Notes: generated by a model from the letters alone, not told the origin. Positions 45,051 to 56,146 are shown, numbered from the stretch's first letter. The stretch is 64,000 nucleotides of DNA from Coniella vitis (GCA_011317545.1 WUJK01000001.1:4879001-4943000); one strand, 5' to 3'. Made by a program: numbers and translations.

Positions 45051-47096
45051 ATGAGACCCTCCGTCTCTCTGGGCGCGGGGCTGTCGCTCGTCCTCCCGGT
45101 CCTTGGCTCTGCCCTGACCTACAGCGATGTTCTGAGCCAGTCTGTCGCCGCCTACGTGACGGTCCACCACGAGGGGCCGGCGCCCGCTTCGCACTCGCGC
45201 TCGCACCACGAGCAGCGCGACGAGGTTGCCGAGATCCTCGACGACATTGAGGACCTGGCCGAGTGCTCGGCCTGCCAGGGCCTGCTCGTCGTGCTCCAGG
45301 CGCTCGCCCACCTGGGTAACGACGCCTTCACCGACACCATCGTGGCCGTCTGCGAAGCCCTCGAGATCGAAGACGACGATGTCTGCGCGGGCGCCATCGG
45401 CCTCGAGGGCCCCATCCTCGCGCACGACCTGCGCAACATGGCCATTCCCTCCAAGACCTCGCAGCTCTTCTGCCTGACCATCTTTGGCCTGTGCCAGTGG
45501 CCGGCCGTCGACACCTCGTACCGTGTTGCGCTGGCCGACCAGCCCGCCGACGCCGCCTCGACGCGCCCGCTGCCCAGCGGCCAGACGCCGCTCCAGGTCG
45601 TGCACATCAGCGACATCCACGTCGACCGCAACTACACGGCCGGCGCCAGCTACAACTGCACCAAGAACATCTGCTGCCGCGCCTACACGGCCGCCGACGC
45701 CGTGGGCGTCACCGACTATCCCGCGGGCCCCTACGGCAACCCCGCGTGCGACAGCCCCGTCTCGCTCGAGGAGAGCCTCTACGCCGCCATCCGCGCGCTC
45801 GTGCCCAACCGCACCTTCACCATCTTCACGGGCGACGTCATCTCGGGCGACGTGTGGGAGACGACCGACGCCGAGGTCACGGGCGGGCTCGACGATGCGT
45901 ACGCGCGCATGATGGCGAGCAGCAGCAGCAGCAGCATCGGCCAGACGTACGCCGTCGTCGGCAACCACGACAGCTGCCCCGTGGACTCGTTCCCCCCCGC
46001 CGCCGTCGACACCACCTACGCGGCCGAGACGCAGCTCTTCTACGACACGCTGGCGGGCGACGTCGCGCCGTGGATCGGCAGCGCCGCTGCCGCCAACGTG
46101 TCGGCCAACTACGGCAGCTACTCGGCCCTCGACGCCTCGACCGGCCTGCGCCTCATCAGCATCAACACCAACTTCTGGTACAAGTCCAACTACTGGCTCT
46201 ACGAGGCCGCCATGGAGCACGACCCCTCGGGCCTCCTGGCGTGGCTCGCCGCCGAGCTCGCCGCCGCCGAGGCCGCCGGCGAGCGCGTCTGGCTGCTCGG
46301 CCACATGCCCCTCGGCAGCACCGACGCCTTCCACGACCAGTCGTACTACTTTGACTCCATCGTCCAGCGCTTCGCGGGCGGCACCCTCGCGGCCGTCTTC
46401 TACGGCCACACGCACAAGGACGAGTTTGAGATTGCCTACAGCAACTACTCGGCGCAGACGGCCGCCACGGCGACCATGGTGTCGTACATTGCGCCCGCGC
46501 TGACGCCGACCTCGGGCAACCCCACGTTCCGCGTCTACGACGTCGACCCCGTGACCTTTGGCATCCTGGACGTGACGACGTACTTTGCGAACCTCTCGGC
46601 CGCCGCCTACCAGGCCAGCCCGGTCTGGGAGAAGCTGTACAGCGCCAAGGAGGCGTACGGCGCGCTGCTGGGCGTCACGGATCCGGCGGCGGAGCTGACG
46701 CCGGCCTTCTGGCACAATGTGACGGTCCTGTTCGAGGACGACGACGACGACGCCGTCTTCCAAGCGTACTATGCGCGCAAGACGAGGGACTACAGCGCGG
46801 ACGAGTGCACGGGTGCGTGCAAGACGGCAGAGATCTGCCAGCTGCGCGCGGCGCAGGCGCAGTACAACTGCGGCACCGTCTCGCCGGGCATCAACCTGCG
46901 GAGGAAGGCCAAGAGAGATGTGGCGGATGCCGTGCAGCAGCAGCAGCATGCCTGTGAGGCGTCTGTCGCGGCGCCGGTGCTGTCGTCCATCTACTCGACC
47001 GAGGGACTGAGTGCCTTGGAGAGTGCGCTGGTGGCTGTGGCTGGGGCGGGTTTCTTGAACACTACGGTGGAGGGAAATTATACTGTGTCTAGTTGA
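45051..47096 (+). CDS. Secreted acid sphingomyelinase (sphingomyelin phosphodiesterase)
   Basis: Hydrolyses phosphosphingolipids to ceramide; acid enzyme of the secretory route or vacuole. Single exon, 681 residues. Signal peptide at 1-20 (MRPSVSLGAGLSLVLPVLGS). A saposin-B domain with six cysteines follows (ECSACQGLLVVLQAL to FCLTIFGLC). The calcineurin-like metallophosphoesterase core has every metal motif: HISDIHVD (about 185), GDVISGDVW (261), VVGNHDSCP (304), LLGHMPLGS (417) and FYGHTHKDEF (452). The C-terminal domain is Cys-containing and has several N-x-S/T sites. Codons are almost all C/G-ending, which makes long antisense frames appear. The frame is open 89 codons further upstream through a GT repeat, but the ATG used here has a good context (CCACCATGA) and the signal peptide. 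Confidence 0.93.
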   Translation: MRPSVSLGAGLSLVLPVLGSALTYSDVLSQSVAAYVTVHHEGPAPASHSRSHHEQRDEVAEILDDIEDLAECSACQGLLVVLQALAHLGNDAFTDTIVAVCEALEIEDDDVCAGAIGLEGPILAHDLRNMAIPSKTSQLFCLTIFGLCQWPAVDTSYRVALADQPADAASTRPLPSGQTPLQVVHISDIHVDRNYTAGASYNCTKNICCRAYTAADAVGVTDYPAGPYGNPACDSPVSLEESLYAAIRALVPNRTFTIFTGDVISGDVWETTDAEVTGGLDDAYARMMASSSSSSIGQTYAVVGNHDSCPVDSFPPAAVDTTYAAETQLFYDTLAGDVAPWIGSAAAANVSANYGSYSALDASTGLRLISINTNFWYKSNYWLYEAAMEHDPSGLLAWLAAELAAAEAAGERVWLLGHMPLGSTDAFHDQSYYFDSIVQRFAGGTLAAVFYGHTHKDEFEIAYSNYSAQTAATATMVSYIAPALTPTSGNPTFRVYDVDPVTFGILDVTTYFANLSAAAYQASPVWEKLYSAKEAYGALLGVTDPAAELTPAFWHNVTVLFEDDDDDAVFQAYYARKTRDYSADECTGACKTAEICQLRAAQAQYNCGTVSPGINLRRKAKRDVADAVQQQQHACEASVAAPVLSSIYSTEGLSALESALVAVAGAGFLNTTVEGNYTVSS

Positions 47097-47898
47097 TAAA
47101 GGTTGGTCTTGGAAAGGATGTGTTGATGATCAGAGTTGCTAGAGAAAGATCGAAGGATTGTCTGGTTGCTGCTCTTCTGCTCGTCTACGTAGAAGAGCAG
47201 CATACATATACAGTGCCTCTAATATGAATATTCCAAACCTGGTGATTCAAACAAAACCAGAGTCGACCGCTCTGACAAAGCGAACCCCCTTTCTCTGGGA
47301 TCCCTTCTGGAGCACCCCAGGGTTGTATCGGCATCCCGTGACAGCGCAGCATCGTGTCAAGATGTGATCTGCCACCCTTGATCGGCTGCATTTCCACCGA
47401 AGAGCGGCTGCGGTTTTGCCTCCATTGCGCACCCCGCAAAATACTACCTCAGGCCTTTTGTGTTCTCCTCGTTCTGTTTGTGTTCATCTTTCTGGCCCAT
47501 GGGCCTGGCCAAGCCGTTCCTCTGGGCTCCGAACGCAGGTCAACTCGTGAGAGGTGGTTGGATCATGCGCAGGGGATGTTCCAATAACATGCCCGGTCAT
47601 CAGATGGCAGGTTGGTCCTTGGTTGTCTAAACACATAGCAGGGTCCGTTCACTCGGTGTATACCTGGACGACAGGTTCTAACACTGTTATGGATTGTGCT
47701 GCGGGCGAATAACTCTAAAGTTCTTGTCTGGTGAATGTGGTAGAGAATATAAAAACCCCCTCAAAGTCGCCCATGATAGCCTCATTTCCGCCACCAAAAC
47801 CTCGCCAAGTCCTGTCTGTACAGAACCCAACCAAAACCTACGCCCTACTGTTTGTATTATTCTTCCACATCTCCCCACCCCAGCTTCAACGCCCAAAC
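47097..47898. other. Intergenic region
   Basis: About 800 bases between the sphingomyelinase and esterase genes, same strand. Contains a TATA-like box at 47748 for the esterase gene. No gene seen. Confidence 0.5.
47748..47755 (+). promoter_or_regulatory. Probable TATA box of the SGNH esterase gene
   Basis: TATAAAAA about 145 bases before the ATG, followed by a C/A-rich leader. Confidence 0.5.
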
Positions 47899-48864
47899 AT
47901 GCCTTTCCGCACCTCCACACCGGCCCTCCTCTCCCTCGCTCTATCCGCGAGCTGGCACGCCCGTCTCACCCACGCAGCGACCACCACCACCAGCAGCAGC
48001 AGCAAACCGCCCGCCTTCTTCCTCGCAGGCGACTCCATGACGGCCGTGCAGAGTTCCGACGGCGGGGGCTGGGGGGTGGGCTTCCTCTCGTTCCTGCGGC
48101 CGCCGGCCTGGGGCATCGACATGGGCCACGACGGGGCCACGACGGTGTCGTTTGTCGACGGCGGGGACTGGGACTGGGTGCTCGGCAATGTGACTGCGGC
48201 GGTGGAGGACGGCTATGAGCCTTTTGTGACGATTATGGTGCGGTTTTGTCTACTTTCTTTTTTTTTTCCTTTTTCTTGTTTCTTTCTTTTTTCTTTTCTT
48301 TTTTTCTTCTTTTTCTTTTCTGTTTCTTTTTCTTTTTCTTTTGATGAAGAATGGTGGGTGCTAAGAAAATGTTCGAGAGAAGATGGGATATATATACAGA
48401 TATATATAAACTGCTAACACTTTTGGCATGGAATCGTATGATGTAGTTTGGTGCAAATGATCAAAAGACGGCAGCAAACGAAACACTTCTCGAGTACCAG
48501 ACAAATCTGCAGAATCTCGCTCTGGAGGCCAAAGACGCAGGCGCAACGCCGGTATGTGTGCTGTTTTCTTCTTTTTTTTCTTTTTGGTTTATCCCGTCTC
48601 TTTTCTTGAGATGTTGTTGTTCGGCTTGCCTTGGGTGATTTACTCGCCTTGACCCATTGCATATCGCGTGCCATGTTTTTAAGTATCAAACATATATATA
48701 TATATATATATATATATTCCTTTCCAGATGCCTCTCCTTTCATCAGTAATCACCCACCTCCTTCAGTCTTTCTTCCGTCCTTGTCTCCATCAAACAAGTG
48801 TCTCCCATATCAATCCTCAAACCCCCATCATCAAAGACACTTACTTATCCTTCCACTTTCCACC

Positions 48865-48906
<42 letters not shown>

Positions 48907-49430
48907 CCCTTATTCCATACCAACTCTAAAACCAAATCCTCACCACCGCCGCCCAGATCCTCCTCACGCCGCTCTCCCGCCGCGACTTCTCCTCGGCCAC
49001 CACGCTCGAACTCAACCTCGCCGACCAGCGCACCTACACCATCTACGCCGCCGCCAACACGTCCACCGCCTGGCTGGACCTCAACCAGGCCAGCGTCGCG
49101 TACCTCGGCGCCATCGGCAACGCCACGGCGCAGACGTACGACCTGGCGTGCACCGACGAGACGCACCTGAATGCGTGGGGCAGCGTGGTGTTTGGGCGCA
49201 TGGTCGCGGACTTGGTGCTGGGGCACGCGCCTGTTGTGGTTGTCAATGGCACGCGACGACGGGGAGAAGGGGAGAAGGAGGAGGAGGGACAGGAGGAAGA
49301 GGATGACAGTAAGAAGGCAACGCCGCCGTTTGGGAATTTGGCGCAGTGGTTTGTGCCGAATGTGACGTTGAGTGACGATCTTTGGACGGGTGTGTGGGCG
49401 CAGGGGGGCAATTGCTCGCTGGAGTCGTGA
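47899..49430 (+). CDS. Secreted SGNH hydrolase, rhamnogalacturonan acetylesterase type (CE12)
   Basis: Predicted to remove acetyl groups from rhamnogalacturonan of plant pectin, outside the cell. Three exons (47899-48237, 48447-48551, 48957-49430), all phase 0, give 305 residues. Signal peptide at about 1-26 (ALLSLALSASWHARLTHA). The SGNH blocks are visible: nucleophile Ser46 in FLAGDSMT, Asn117 in MFGANDQK (the usual His of GHND is Ala), and the D-x-x-H pair Asp215/His218 in CTDETHLNAWG. ILLTPLSRRDF fits the family. A charged Gly/Glu/Asp insert lies near residue 255. Intron 1 is T-rich and intron 2 is 405 nt with two long TA repeats; both are long for this window, so exon joins rest on frame and family motifs. 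Confidence 0.85.
48691..48718. repeat. TA dinucleotide repeat in esterase intron 2
   Basis: About 13 TA units in the first half of intron 2. Confidence 0.85.
48869..48900. repeat. TA dinucleotide repeat near the 3' end of esterase intron 2
   Basis: About 15 TA units, ending 56 bases before the intron 3' splice site. Confidence 0.85.
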
Positions 49431-49472
49431 GAATGGTTTTGATTGATCGAATGAATGAATGAATGAAATGCG

Positions 49473-49508
<36 letters not shown>

Positions 49509-49991
49509 CGTCACCTTTGTAATCGAGATGTGTGTGCATAAACTACGGTGTGGATGCGAAGAATATCTACATTAGCTATATAGTAAGTATACTCCATGAA
49601 CTGCCCCGTCAAGTAGAGAACAATAGAGCAGTGTAGAAAGTTCTCGTGAATTCGGCATAGAAGCTACTGTCTGTGATGTGTCAGACGCTGTTGGATATCA
49701 GTTTCTTTGCTCTTATCTCAGAGCAAGTATCTCTTTGTCACCCATCTCAATATCCCTCAGTATCTCTGCCTCTCTTGTACACAAACACGATCTACGCCTG
49801 TCTGTCTCGCGATTTGAGAGCAAAGGGAGAACAATGACAAGTCACAGCGGTAAAAAGAAAACCAGCCAAGCTCAGCCTTGTTACAACTCTTGATCTCACC
49901 GTCCATCCGCCATCACGATCCACTACCCAGAAAAGAAGAGAGAGAGAAAAGAAGAGAGAGAAAAACCCACCAGCAACACACACAAAAGCAC
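49431..49991. other. Convergent intergenic region
   Basis: About 560 bases between the esterase (+) and the S9 peptidase (-) ends. A third TA repeat lies at 49476-49503. No gene seen. Confidence 0.5.
49476..49503. repeat. TA dinucleotide repeat downstream of the esterase gene
   Basis: About 14 TA units, starting 46 bases after the stop codon, so probably in the 3' untranslated region. Confidence 0.8.
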
Positions 49992-52483
49992 TCACACCTC
50001 CTTCCCAACCAACGTCCTCATAAACCATCCAAACTCCTTCCGCAGCGCAACCTCCTTGGCCGCCCTCGACCTGAACATGTGGCCCTCCCCCTCGACAACA
50101 ACCATCTCCACCTCCCCGCCCCGCGCCTTCACCTTGCTCTCAATGTCCAGGCTCTGCTGCAGCGGCACCACCGTATCCTGGTCCCCGTGCAGCAGCAACA
50201 GCGGGCTCCGGATCCTCTCAGCATGCTGCAGCGGACTCCGCTCCGCCTCGCGCGCCCGCTTCCTCTCGGCACTCCACCCTCGGCCCCCGTCATCGTCGTA
50301 GATCAGCCCGTCCAGATACCGGCGCTCGAGCTTGTGCGTCCCCGCCGCCATGGCCCGCAGATCCGACACCCCGCAGTAGCACACCCCCGCCGCAAACACG
50401 CCCGGGTACCACACGAGGCTCTGCAGCACGTTGTACCCGCCCGCGCTGCCCCCGTGGATCCCCACGCGGTGCCTGTCCGCGTGGCCGCAGCGCGCCAGCC
50501 ACTCCACCACCTCGACGACGTCGTCGCGGTCGAGGACGCCCCAGTGGCCGTCGAGGCGCGCCCGGTAGGCCTTGCCGTGCCCGGAGCTGCCCGTGTAGTT
50601 GATGGCGAAGTAGGCGAACCCGCGGCTGGTGTACAGCTGGGCGCTGGACCCGGGCATGCTGCCGAGCTGCAGCCCGGCGCAGGTGTGGCCTGTGGGCCCG
50701 CCGTGGGGGCTGATGAGGAGCGGCGGCGCGCGGGGGTCGACGGCGGGGTCCGGCGCAGTGAAGGAGGGGTTGTGGGGGGGCCAGAGGAAGCCGTGGATGG
50801 GCCGGTGCGGCGCGCGCTGCGAGGTGATGTGGATGGGCTGCGGGCGGGAAAAGACGTGGGCGGGGTAGGCCTTGTGGGCGAGGAGGGGGCTGTGGATGGT
50901 GGTTTGGGTCGTGGCGGCTGGGGTGGGCGCCGTCGAGGAGTCGAGGCCGAAGTGGTAGACGCCCTGGGGGGTGGTGATGCCGGCGCCGATCATGACGAAG
51001 GAGGTGGGCGTCACGGCTGTCAGGGGGTCCCAGCGGGCCTCGACGAGGGGCACGTCGAGGGTGGTGACTTGCAGAGTCGAGAGGTTGATGTGGACGGTTG
51101 TGTAGAGGGCGTATTTGGTGTAGGTCAGGATCAAGGAGGTTTCGCTGAGAAAGTCCATTGTACGTCTGTGAGTGTGTGTGTCAGTGAGTGAGTGAGTGAG
51201 TGAGTGAGTGAGTGAGTGAGTGAGTGAGTGAGTGAGTGAGTGAGTGAGTGAGTGAGTAAGTGAGTGAGTGAGTGTAAAGGGAGGCTAGCTTAGCATTCGT
51301 ATCATAACCCGCAGCCTTTCTTTTCTCCCTTCTTTTCAGTGCAAGATGGGATTGGGTGCCTTGTGACTTACTGGTCCATCGCCATGGAGCAATCGCCCAT
51401 CTCGACCTCTTCCAGCCCCTGCAAGTCCAGCTTTTCCGCCCGGCCTCCTCCTTCACCACCAGGATAGTAGCGATACAGGTGCCGCCAGTCGCTGTCCTCC
51501 GTCTCGTGCACAAAGTACAACGCCCCATCTGGCCCCCAAGAGGCATCGCCAACGGCCTCGCCCGCCTTGCCGCCCGCAACAGCCACCTTCTCGCCGACCA
51601 GCTCCATCGTCCCGTCCCCAATCTTGACCCGCCGCAGACACATCCGCGACTTCGTCCACGCCATCTCGGGATGGTCCCACTCGCGCCACGCGGCCCACTC
51701 CCCGCCATGGCTCACCCGCGGCCCCGTGTAGAAGTCCGCGCCCTCAGCCAGCCTGGTGACTCGACCAGTGGGCAAGTGGATCCCCACTACGTAGTTCTTG
51801 ACGTCCTTTGGGTCGGGATGCGTGTGGTCTTCCTCCACAGCGAGCACCCACTCGGACGCGTCGGGCTTGGTCTGGGGAGATGCATCCTTGCCGGCACGGA
51901 TCGGTCCAAAGTTCGCATAGCGCAGCCACGCCTTGCCGCCGACAAGAGTCGAGACAGACCCAGCATCCACGTCCAGGACCTTGACGGCGTTGCTGTCCTG
52001 CGCATCCGAAAAGATGATGCGCTGGTGCTGGTGCTGATTGCTGGTGGGTAGCACCTCGTATGCGCCGCCGCCGTACTCATACACGGCCGTGCTCACGCCG
52101 TGCGGCTCAGGCAGGACGCGGACGACCTTGAATGCGGGCGTGTCCTTGGTGCTGCCGTCCTCCTGGCTGGCTGTGCTGATTCGCACTGCCTCGTAGATGG
52201 TCGACGCGCCGCTGGGCTTGGATTCTAGGTAGAAGACGCGGCCAGTGCTAAGCTGCGAGTGCAAGGGGGAACAAGACAGACCCCGTCCAGTTAGCCCAGG
52301 TTTGCAGCTCATCATGATTGGAAATGGTGGGAATAGGGGTGGTGTGGATAAGAAATGGGAAGAAAGAAGAAAAACACCCACATCTCCTCGTGGCGATGAC
52401 ACGCTCGTGCTCTCGGCAATCGTGTCCTCAATGCTGATCACGCTCTCCCACTCTCCATACGGAGCCACTCGCTTGACCACCAT
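49992..52483 (-). CDS. S9 family prolyl-oligopeptidase-type serine peptidase
   Basis: Peptidase with an N-terminal beta-propeller and a C-terminal alpha/beta-hydrolase domain, of the type annotated as dipeptidyl peptidase or acylaminoacyl peptidase. Three exons: 52382-52483, 51372-52252 and 49992-51165, giving 718 residues. The start MVVKRVAPYGEWESVIS is typical of this group, and there is no signal peptide, so it is probably cytosolic. The triad is visible: Ser568 in GIHGGSAGGYNV, Asp658 in LLLHGDQDTVVP, and His690 in EGEGHMF. LLISPHGGPTGHT and INYTGSSGHGKAYR also fit. The propeller includes VSTAVYEYGGGAYEV and WGPDGALYFVHETED. Intron 1 (129 nt) stays open in frame. Intron 2 (206 nt) contains a long CTCA repeat next to the acceptor site. 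The substrate is not predictable. Confidence 0.9.
51184..51274. repeat. GAGT/CTCA tetranucleotide repeat inside an intron
   Basis: About 22 units with one G-to-A interruption near 51258. On the coding (minus) strand it reads CTCA and forms the pyrimidine-rich end of intron 2 of the S9 peptidase gene. Confidence 0.9.
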
Positions 52484-53504
52484 TCTGTGCAGCGAGTTGG
52501 GCTGGAACGTATACCTCCGTTTGGCGGCACCGGCGGGTTGCTCTCTTTGGACGATCAATGACCAGCTCGTTCTGTGTAGTGTAGCAAAACAACACACACA
52601 GAGAGTGTTGGTTTTGGGTTGCGGGGATGAGGACAAAACCCCCAAAGTACTTTTTGTAGCTCAACCAACCACAGTTCTCTTCTGGCAGCTGTCACAAAGG
52701 AACGGACGGACGGGGGTTAGACGGGGGGGGGAGGGGGAATTGGGACGGAAAGCTGGCACTTGACTGGGCCGATCCGATCGATCCTGCAGATAGGATGCAA
52801 GATGTTGGGCGTCGAGAGACAGGAAGAATAGCGAATGACGGGCGTGCCTGGTGTGTGTCACAGTCAACAACGTCTGAACGCCAGCTCTCAGGTTGGAGTA
52901 CTCACTGGAATCTATCAATGGTAGGAATATGATTCTGTTGTATGAGATAACAAACAGATGAAGAAACGCCACAATGTGTGTATTTCTGTGGCGATCTCGA
53001 ATGCTGTATGATGGCTGGCTGGTAATCAACACCTGCTTGTTCATGGCCATGTTCAGGAGAAAAGAAAAGAAAGAGGAAAAGGAAGAATCGGGGTAAAAGA
53101 AAAAGGCTGAAACTTGTACAAAACCTGCGCTCCACCAGCAATGACGAGGCAGCATCTCTGAACGGCTGTAGAATCTGTCCGTCTGACGGTGTGCTTGATC
53201 GCAGAGTGCCGTATTTCCCGTTCAGGCTGTAGTCGACAGCAGCAAGGCGAATAAATAGTGGAGCAATGAACCCGCAGAATTGCTTGCTGATATATACATG
53301 GTGATATGAACAACGGACTCAAACCGTCTTCTCTCTTCACAATCCATGAGAAAGATCGTAAGATCTCTAGAACAACACAGCAATGCCGCTACACACAAAG
53401 AAGCCACGTGTAGTCGTTCACTCATCAAGACAAAATGTCCATATAAATCCTTTCCCCCTTACCCCCCCAATAGAAACACACGCACCAAAACACCTCTAAA
53501 CTCT
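52484..53504. other. Intergenic region
   Basis: About 1 kb between the S9 peptidase start and the dioxygenase 3' end, both minus strand. The peptidase frame is open for a further 54 codons upstream (to an ATG at 52645), without family similarity. A G-rich homopolymer lies near 52722. No other gene seen. Confidence 0.5.
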
Positions 53505-55307
53505 TCAAACCACCACAGTGCGCCAACATCTACCCTCGCCTTCCCTTCCCGTCGCTCGATGTGTTTCCGCAATGCCTGACGCGGGTGCGCCTGGCGGAGA
53601 GGACCTTTTGACATTCAGCCTGAAGTTCTTGTAGTCCCTGCGCCACTTTGGCCAGCCGAATACCGTCGGGTCAACTGCGCCCTCCGCTACAAGCCTCGTC
53701 AACGCACTGTCAAACACCTGTTCACTCAAGTACGTCCCGTGCAAGTGACGGTGGCCGCTCGCCGTGTCGAAGCGCGTGCGCCCGTGCAGCACCCGCGCAT
53801 TGTCAAACACGACGCAGTCGCCTGGCTGCAGCCGGTACTGGAGCATATTCTGCGGCGCCTCGATGTTGTCGCGGAAGCGCCTCGCCGCGCCATGCCAGAT
53901 GTCGAGGGCCTCGCCTATCAGGGCGGGCTCCAGCGAGTTTTGTTGATGTGGTTCTCCTCCCTGTTCTTCTTCTTGTTCTTCTTTTTGTCGTTTGTATCGT
54001 TGTTGCTGTGCTTTTGCTCTCTTGTCTTCCACTCTTTGTAATTTGAACAGTTGTGGCAGAGGCCCTTGGAAGGGCGGCGCCCAGTTGACGCGAAGCGGCC
54101 CCGAGTGGCCCACCGCCGGAGGGGCTGGCACGGGCTCAATGACGGGCCGGTGCAAGCGATAGTGGTTGCCGTTGCGGTGATACTGGTAGAGCAGGCGGGA
54201 GCGGGCCAGGGCCTCGTAGTCGCTGGGAGCATGGGCCAGGAGGTCAAAGGCGGCGCGCAGACCGTCGCTAAAGAGCGAGTCCCCACCTTGGCAGTCGTTG
54301 CGCAAGCAGTGCAGCAGCTGGATCTTGGGCGAGTCGCTGTAGTAGAGCAGGTCCTGGTGCAGGCAGAGGAACTCGTTCGTGTAGGCTGCGTTTTCGGCAT
54401 TCGGTTTCGAAATGACATCCCAGGTGGGGCCGTAAAAGGTCGACTGCAGGTGGCCCATCTTTTCGGCAACCTCCTGCACCGCGGCCTTGGTGTCGGGCAT
54501 GCCCTTGATGCAAATCAGGCCCCATCTGGCGAGCGCAACGACGGCATTGGCATAGGCTGGCCCGCCTGCCATCCAGTCGTCGTAGGAAATGGACTTTGCC
54601 TCGGGTTCCTCGGTCGCGTACGTGGCCCAGTCCCATAGCACGGGCTCAACAGCAGCGGCGCGCATGTGCAGCTGCGAGACGGTGAGGATCCTGCGCAAGA
54701 ACTCGGACGAGTACACCGAGGTGTGGGTGCCTGTCGGGCCGTCCTCTGCGGCGTGCAAGAAGTCGTTGGCCCAGACAACCTCGAGGGCTCCATCTTCGAG
54801 GATGCGGCACGTCTCGACCGTGGGCGTGTCCGGGATGTCGACGGTGGAGAACTTCTTCTGCCCCGACGACTCGCTGACACAGGCAGAACATTGGCAGGCG
54901 TCGCGCAGCCAGGCCGCGCGGAGCTCATGAGGGCGCGAGCTGTCGTGGTGCTTATGGTGGTAGACGAGGTTGATACGGCCGTGTGAGTTGACCGAGGCTT
55001 CCCTCAGTTTCCCGAGTCCCCGAATGTGGTCCTCTCGATCGAATTGGCGCCATTCTCGCTCCTCGAGGGGCCTTTTGAGGAGCTCGGCGGGGCTTTCCTG
55101 CCGCGGGATCGAGTCGGGCTGCAAGGGAGGGAAGCTGTGGTGGACCGAGGCCGACGGCGTAAAGTGCCTCGTTGCGCCGACGCCAGAGCGAGATACCGAT
55201 CCAGAGGCTGATGGCAGGCTGGTGCGAGCAGAGAAGGAAGCGAAAGCCTTCCTAGGAACGGCGGCCCCCGCGACAGGGACGCGTACGAGGCGCTTGCAAA
55301 GAGCCAT
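53505..55307 (-). CDS. Gamma-butyrobetaine hydroxylase-like (TauD-type) 2-oxoglutarate dioxygenase
   Basis: Fe(II)/2-oxoglutarate oxygenase of the family that includes gamma-butyrobetaine and trimethyllysine dioxygenases of carnitine synthesis. Single exon, 600 residues. The N-terminus (MALCKRLVRVPVAG... with Arg, Ser and Ala and few acids) looks like a mitochondrial presequence. A GBBH-like N-terminal domain has the Cys ligands (LRAAWLRDACQCSACV). The TauD domain has the metal triad His317 and Asp319 in CLHQDLLYY and His508 in VLHGRTRF, with the Arg (RTR or RF-ASGHRHLHG region) that holds 2-oxoglutarate. A Lys/Gln/Glu-rich insert of about 35 residues interrupts the domain near residue 435. 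Whether the substrate is gamma-butyrobetaine or another compound cannot be decided from sequence. Confidence 0.88.
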   Translation of the reverse strand: MALCKRLVRVPVAGAAVPRKAFASFSARTSLPSASGSVSRSGVGATRHFTPSASVHHSFPPLQPDSIPRQESPAELLKRPLEEREWRQFDREDHIRGLGKLREASVNSHGRINLVYHHKHHDSSRPHELRAAWLRDACQCSACVSESSGQKKFSTVDIPDTPTVETCRILEDGALEVVWANDFLHAAEDGPTGTHTSVYSSEFLRRILTVSQLHMRAAAVEPVLWDWATYATEEPEAKSISYDDWMAGGPAYANAVVALARWGLICIKGMPDTKAAVQEVAEKMGHLQSTFYGPTWDVISKPNAENAAYTNEFLCLHQDLLYYSDSPKIQLLHCLRNDCQGGDSLFSDGLRAAFDLLAHAPSDYEALARSRLLYQYHRNGNHYRLHRPVIEPVPAPPAVGHSGPLRVNWAPPFQGPLPQLFKLQRVEDKRAKAQQQRYKRQKEEQEEEQGGEPHQQNSLEPALIGEALDIWHGAARRFRDNIEAPQNMLQYRLQPGDCVVFDNARVLHGRTRFDTASGHRHLHGTYLSEQVFDSALTRLVAEGAVDPTVFGWPKWRRDYKNFRLNVKRSSPPGAPASGIAETHRATGREGEGRCWRTVVV

Positions 55308-56146
55308 GGTTTCGGTGAGCTGGGAGGCTGGCGATGGTCGCGTTGAGGTCCAGTCGATGGACCCGTTTGAGAGCCGCCACGGACTGAAACTGCTCAGGTA
55401 GAGTCAATGGTGTGAGTGACCACTGGAATATGGCCTGACTTGGACGAGGTTGCTTCTGCCGCAACAGCTTCCAATGTCCCTTGCATCGAACTGGTGTCTG
55501 TGTTTGCGAACCGAGGTCCTACTGTAAGTACCTAGGTACCAGATACAGCTCCAGCCCCAAGGCTCTAGCCCCCAATACCCGCGACCCTAACCCTGCGGAA
55601 GACAGTGTGTGGCTGAAGATCACCAGCCAGCCTCATCCTCCTTCCAATGCACTTCTTTATGGGGGCAGAAAGGCGAATCATCTGCCTTCTGGGTCTGAGC
55701 ATGACTATTTTCGATAATTAAAAAGTGACCTATAATAGACGATCTGTATCTTCGTGAAACAACCGTCAACTCAGCCAGTCAACCCACATAATCACGCTCC
55801 ACCATCACGCACCATCCTTTGCCTCCTCTTTTCTCAGGTTGAATCATGACCAGCAGACCACCCTTTTTGGACTATATAAGTATCTACCCTTTTCTGGGAA
55901 ACCACTGGAATGTGCACTCGCCAGCCCTCCAAAGTGCCGGGTGCCCACTCTGCGGGGGGAAACGCCACACCACACTCCCAAAACCTGAAACTCGTACCCG
56001 TCTAAGCCACCCCAGCCAGTCCCATCCGAATTATCACGGAAACAAAACTTGAGCCCCAAAGACAAAACAAAACAAAACAGTGGTCTTGAAACGCACAGAA
56101 ACGCCAGAGCTCATTCTCATTTCAACGAGTCACGTCGCCAGGATCC

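Noticed and set aside
44676..46949. 757-codon open frame on the minus strand opposite the sphingomyelinase
   Set aside because: It is an antisense shadow caused by the near-exclusive C/G third-position codons of the sense gene; its translation is Arg/Val/Gly-rich with no domain.
49878..51191. 437-codon plus-strand frame opposite the S9 peptidase
   Set aside because: Antisense shadow; composition is His/Arg/Pro/Val-rich without motifs, while the sense strand has the full catalytic triad.
52247..52645. Upstream ATG at 52645 as the start of the S9 peptidase
   Set aside because: The extra 54 residues show no family similarity, whereas MVVKRVAPYGEWE at 52483 matches the usual start of this group.
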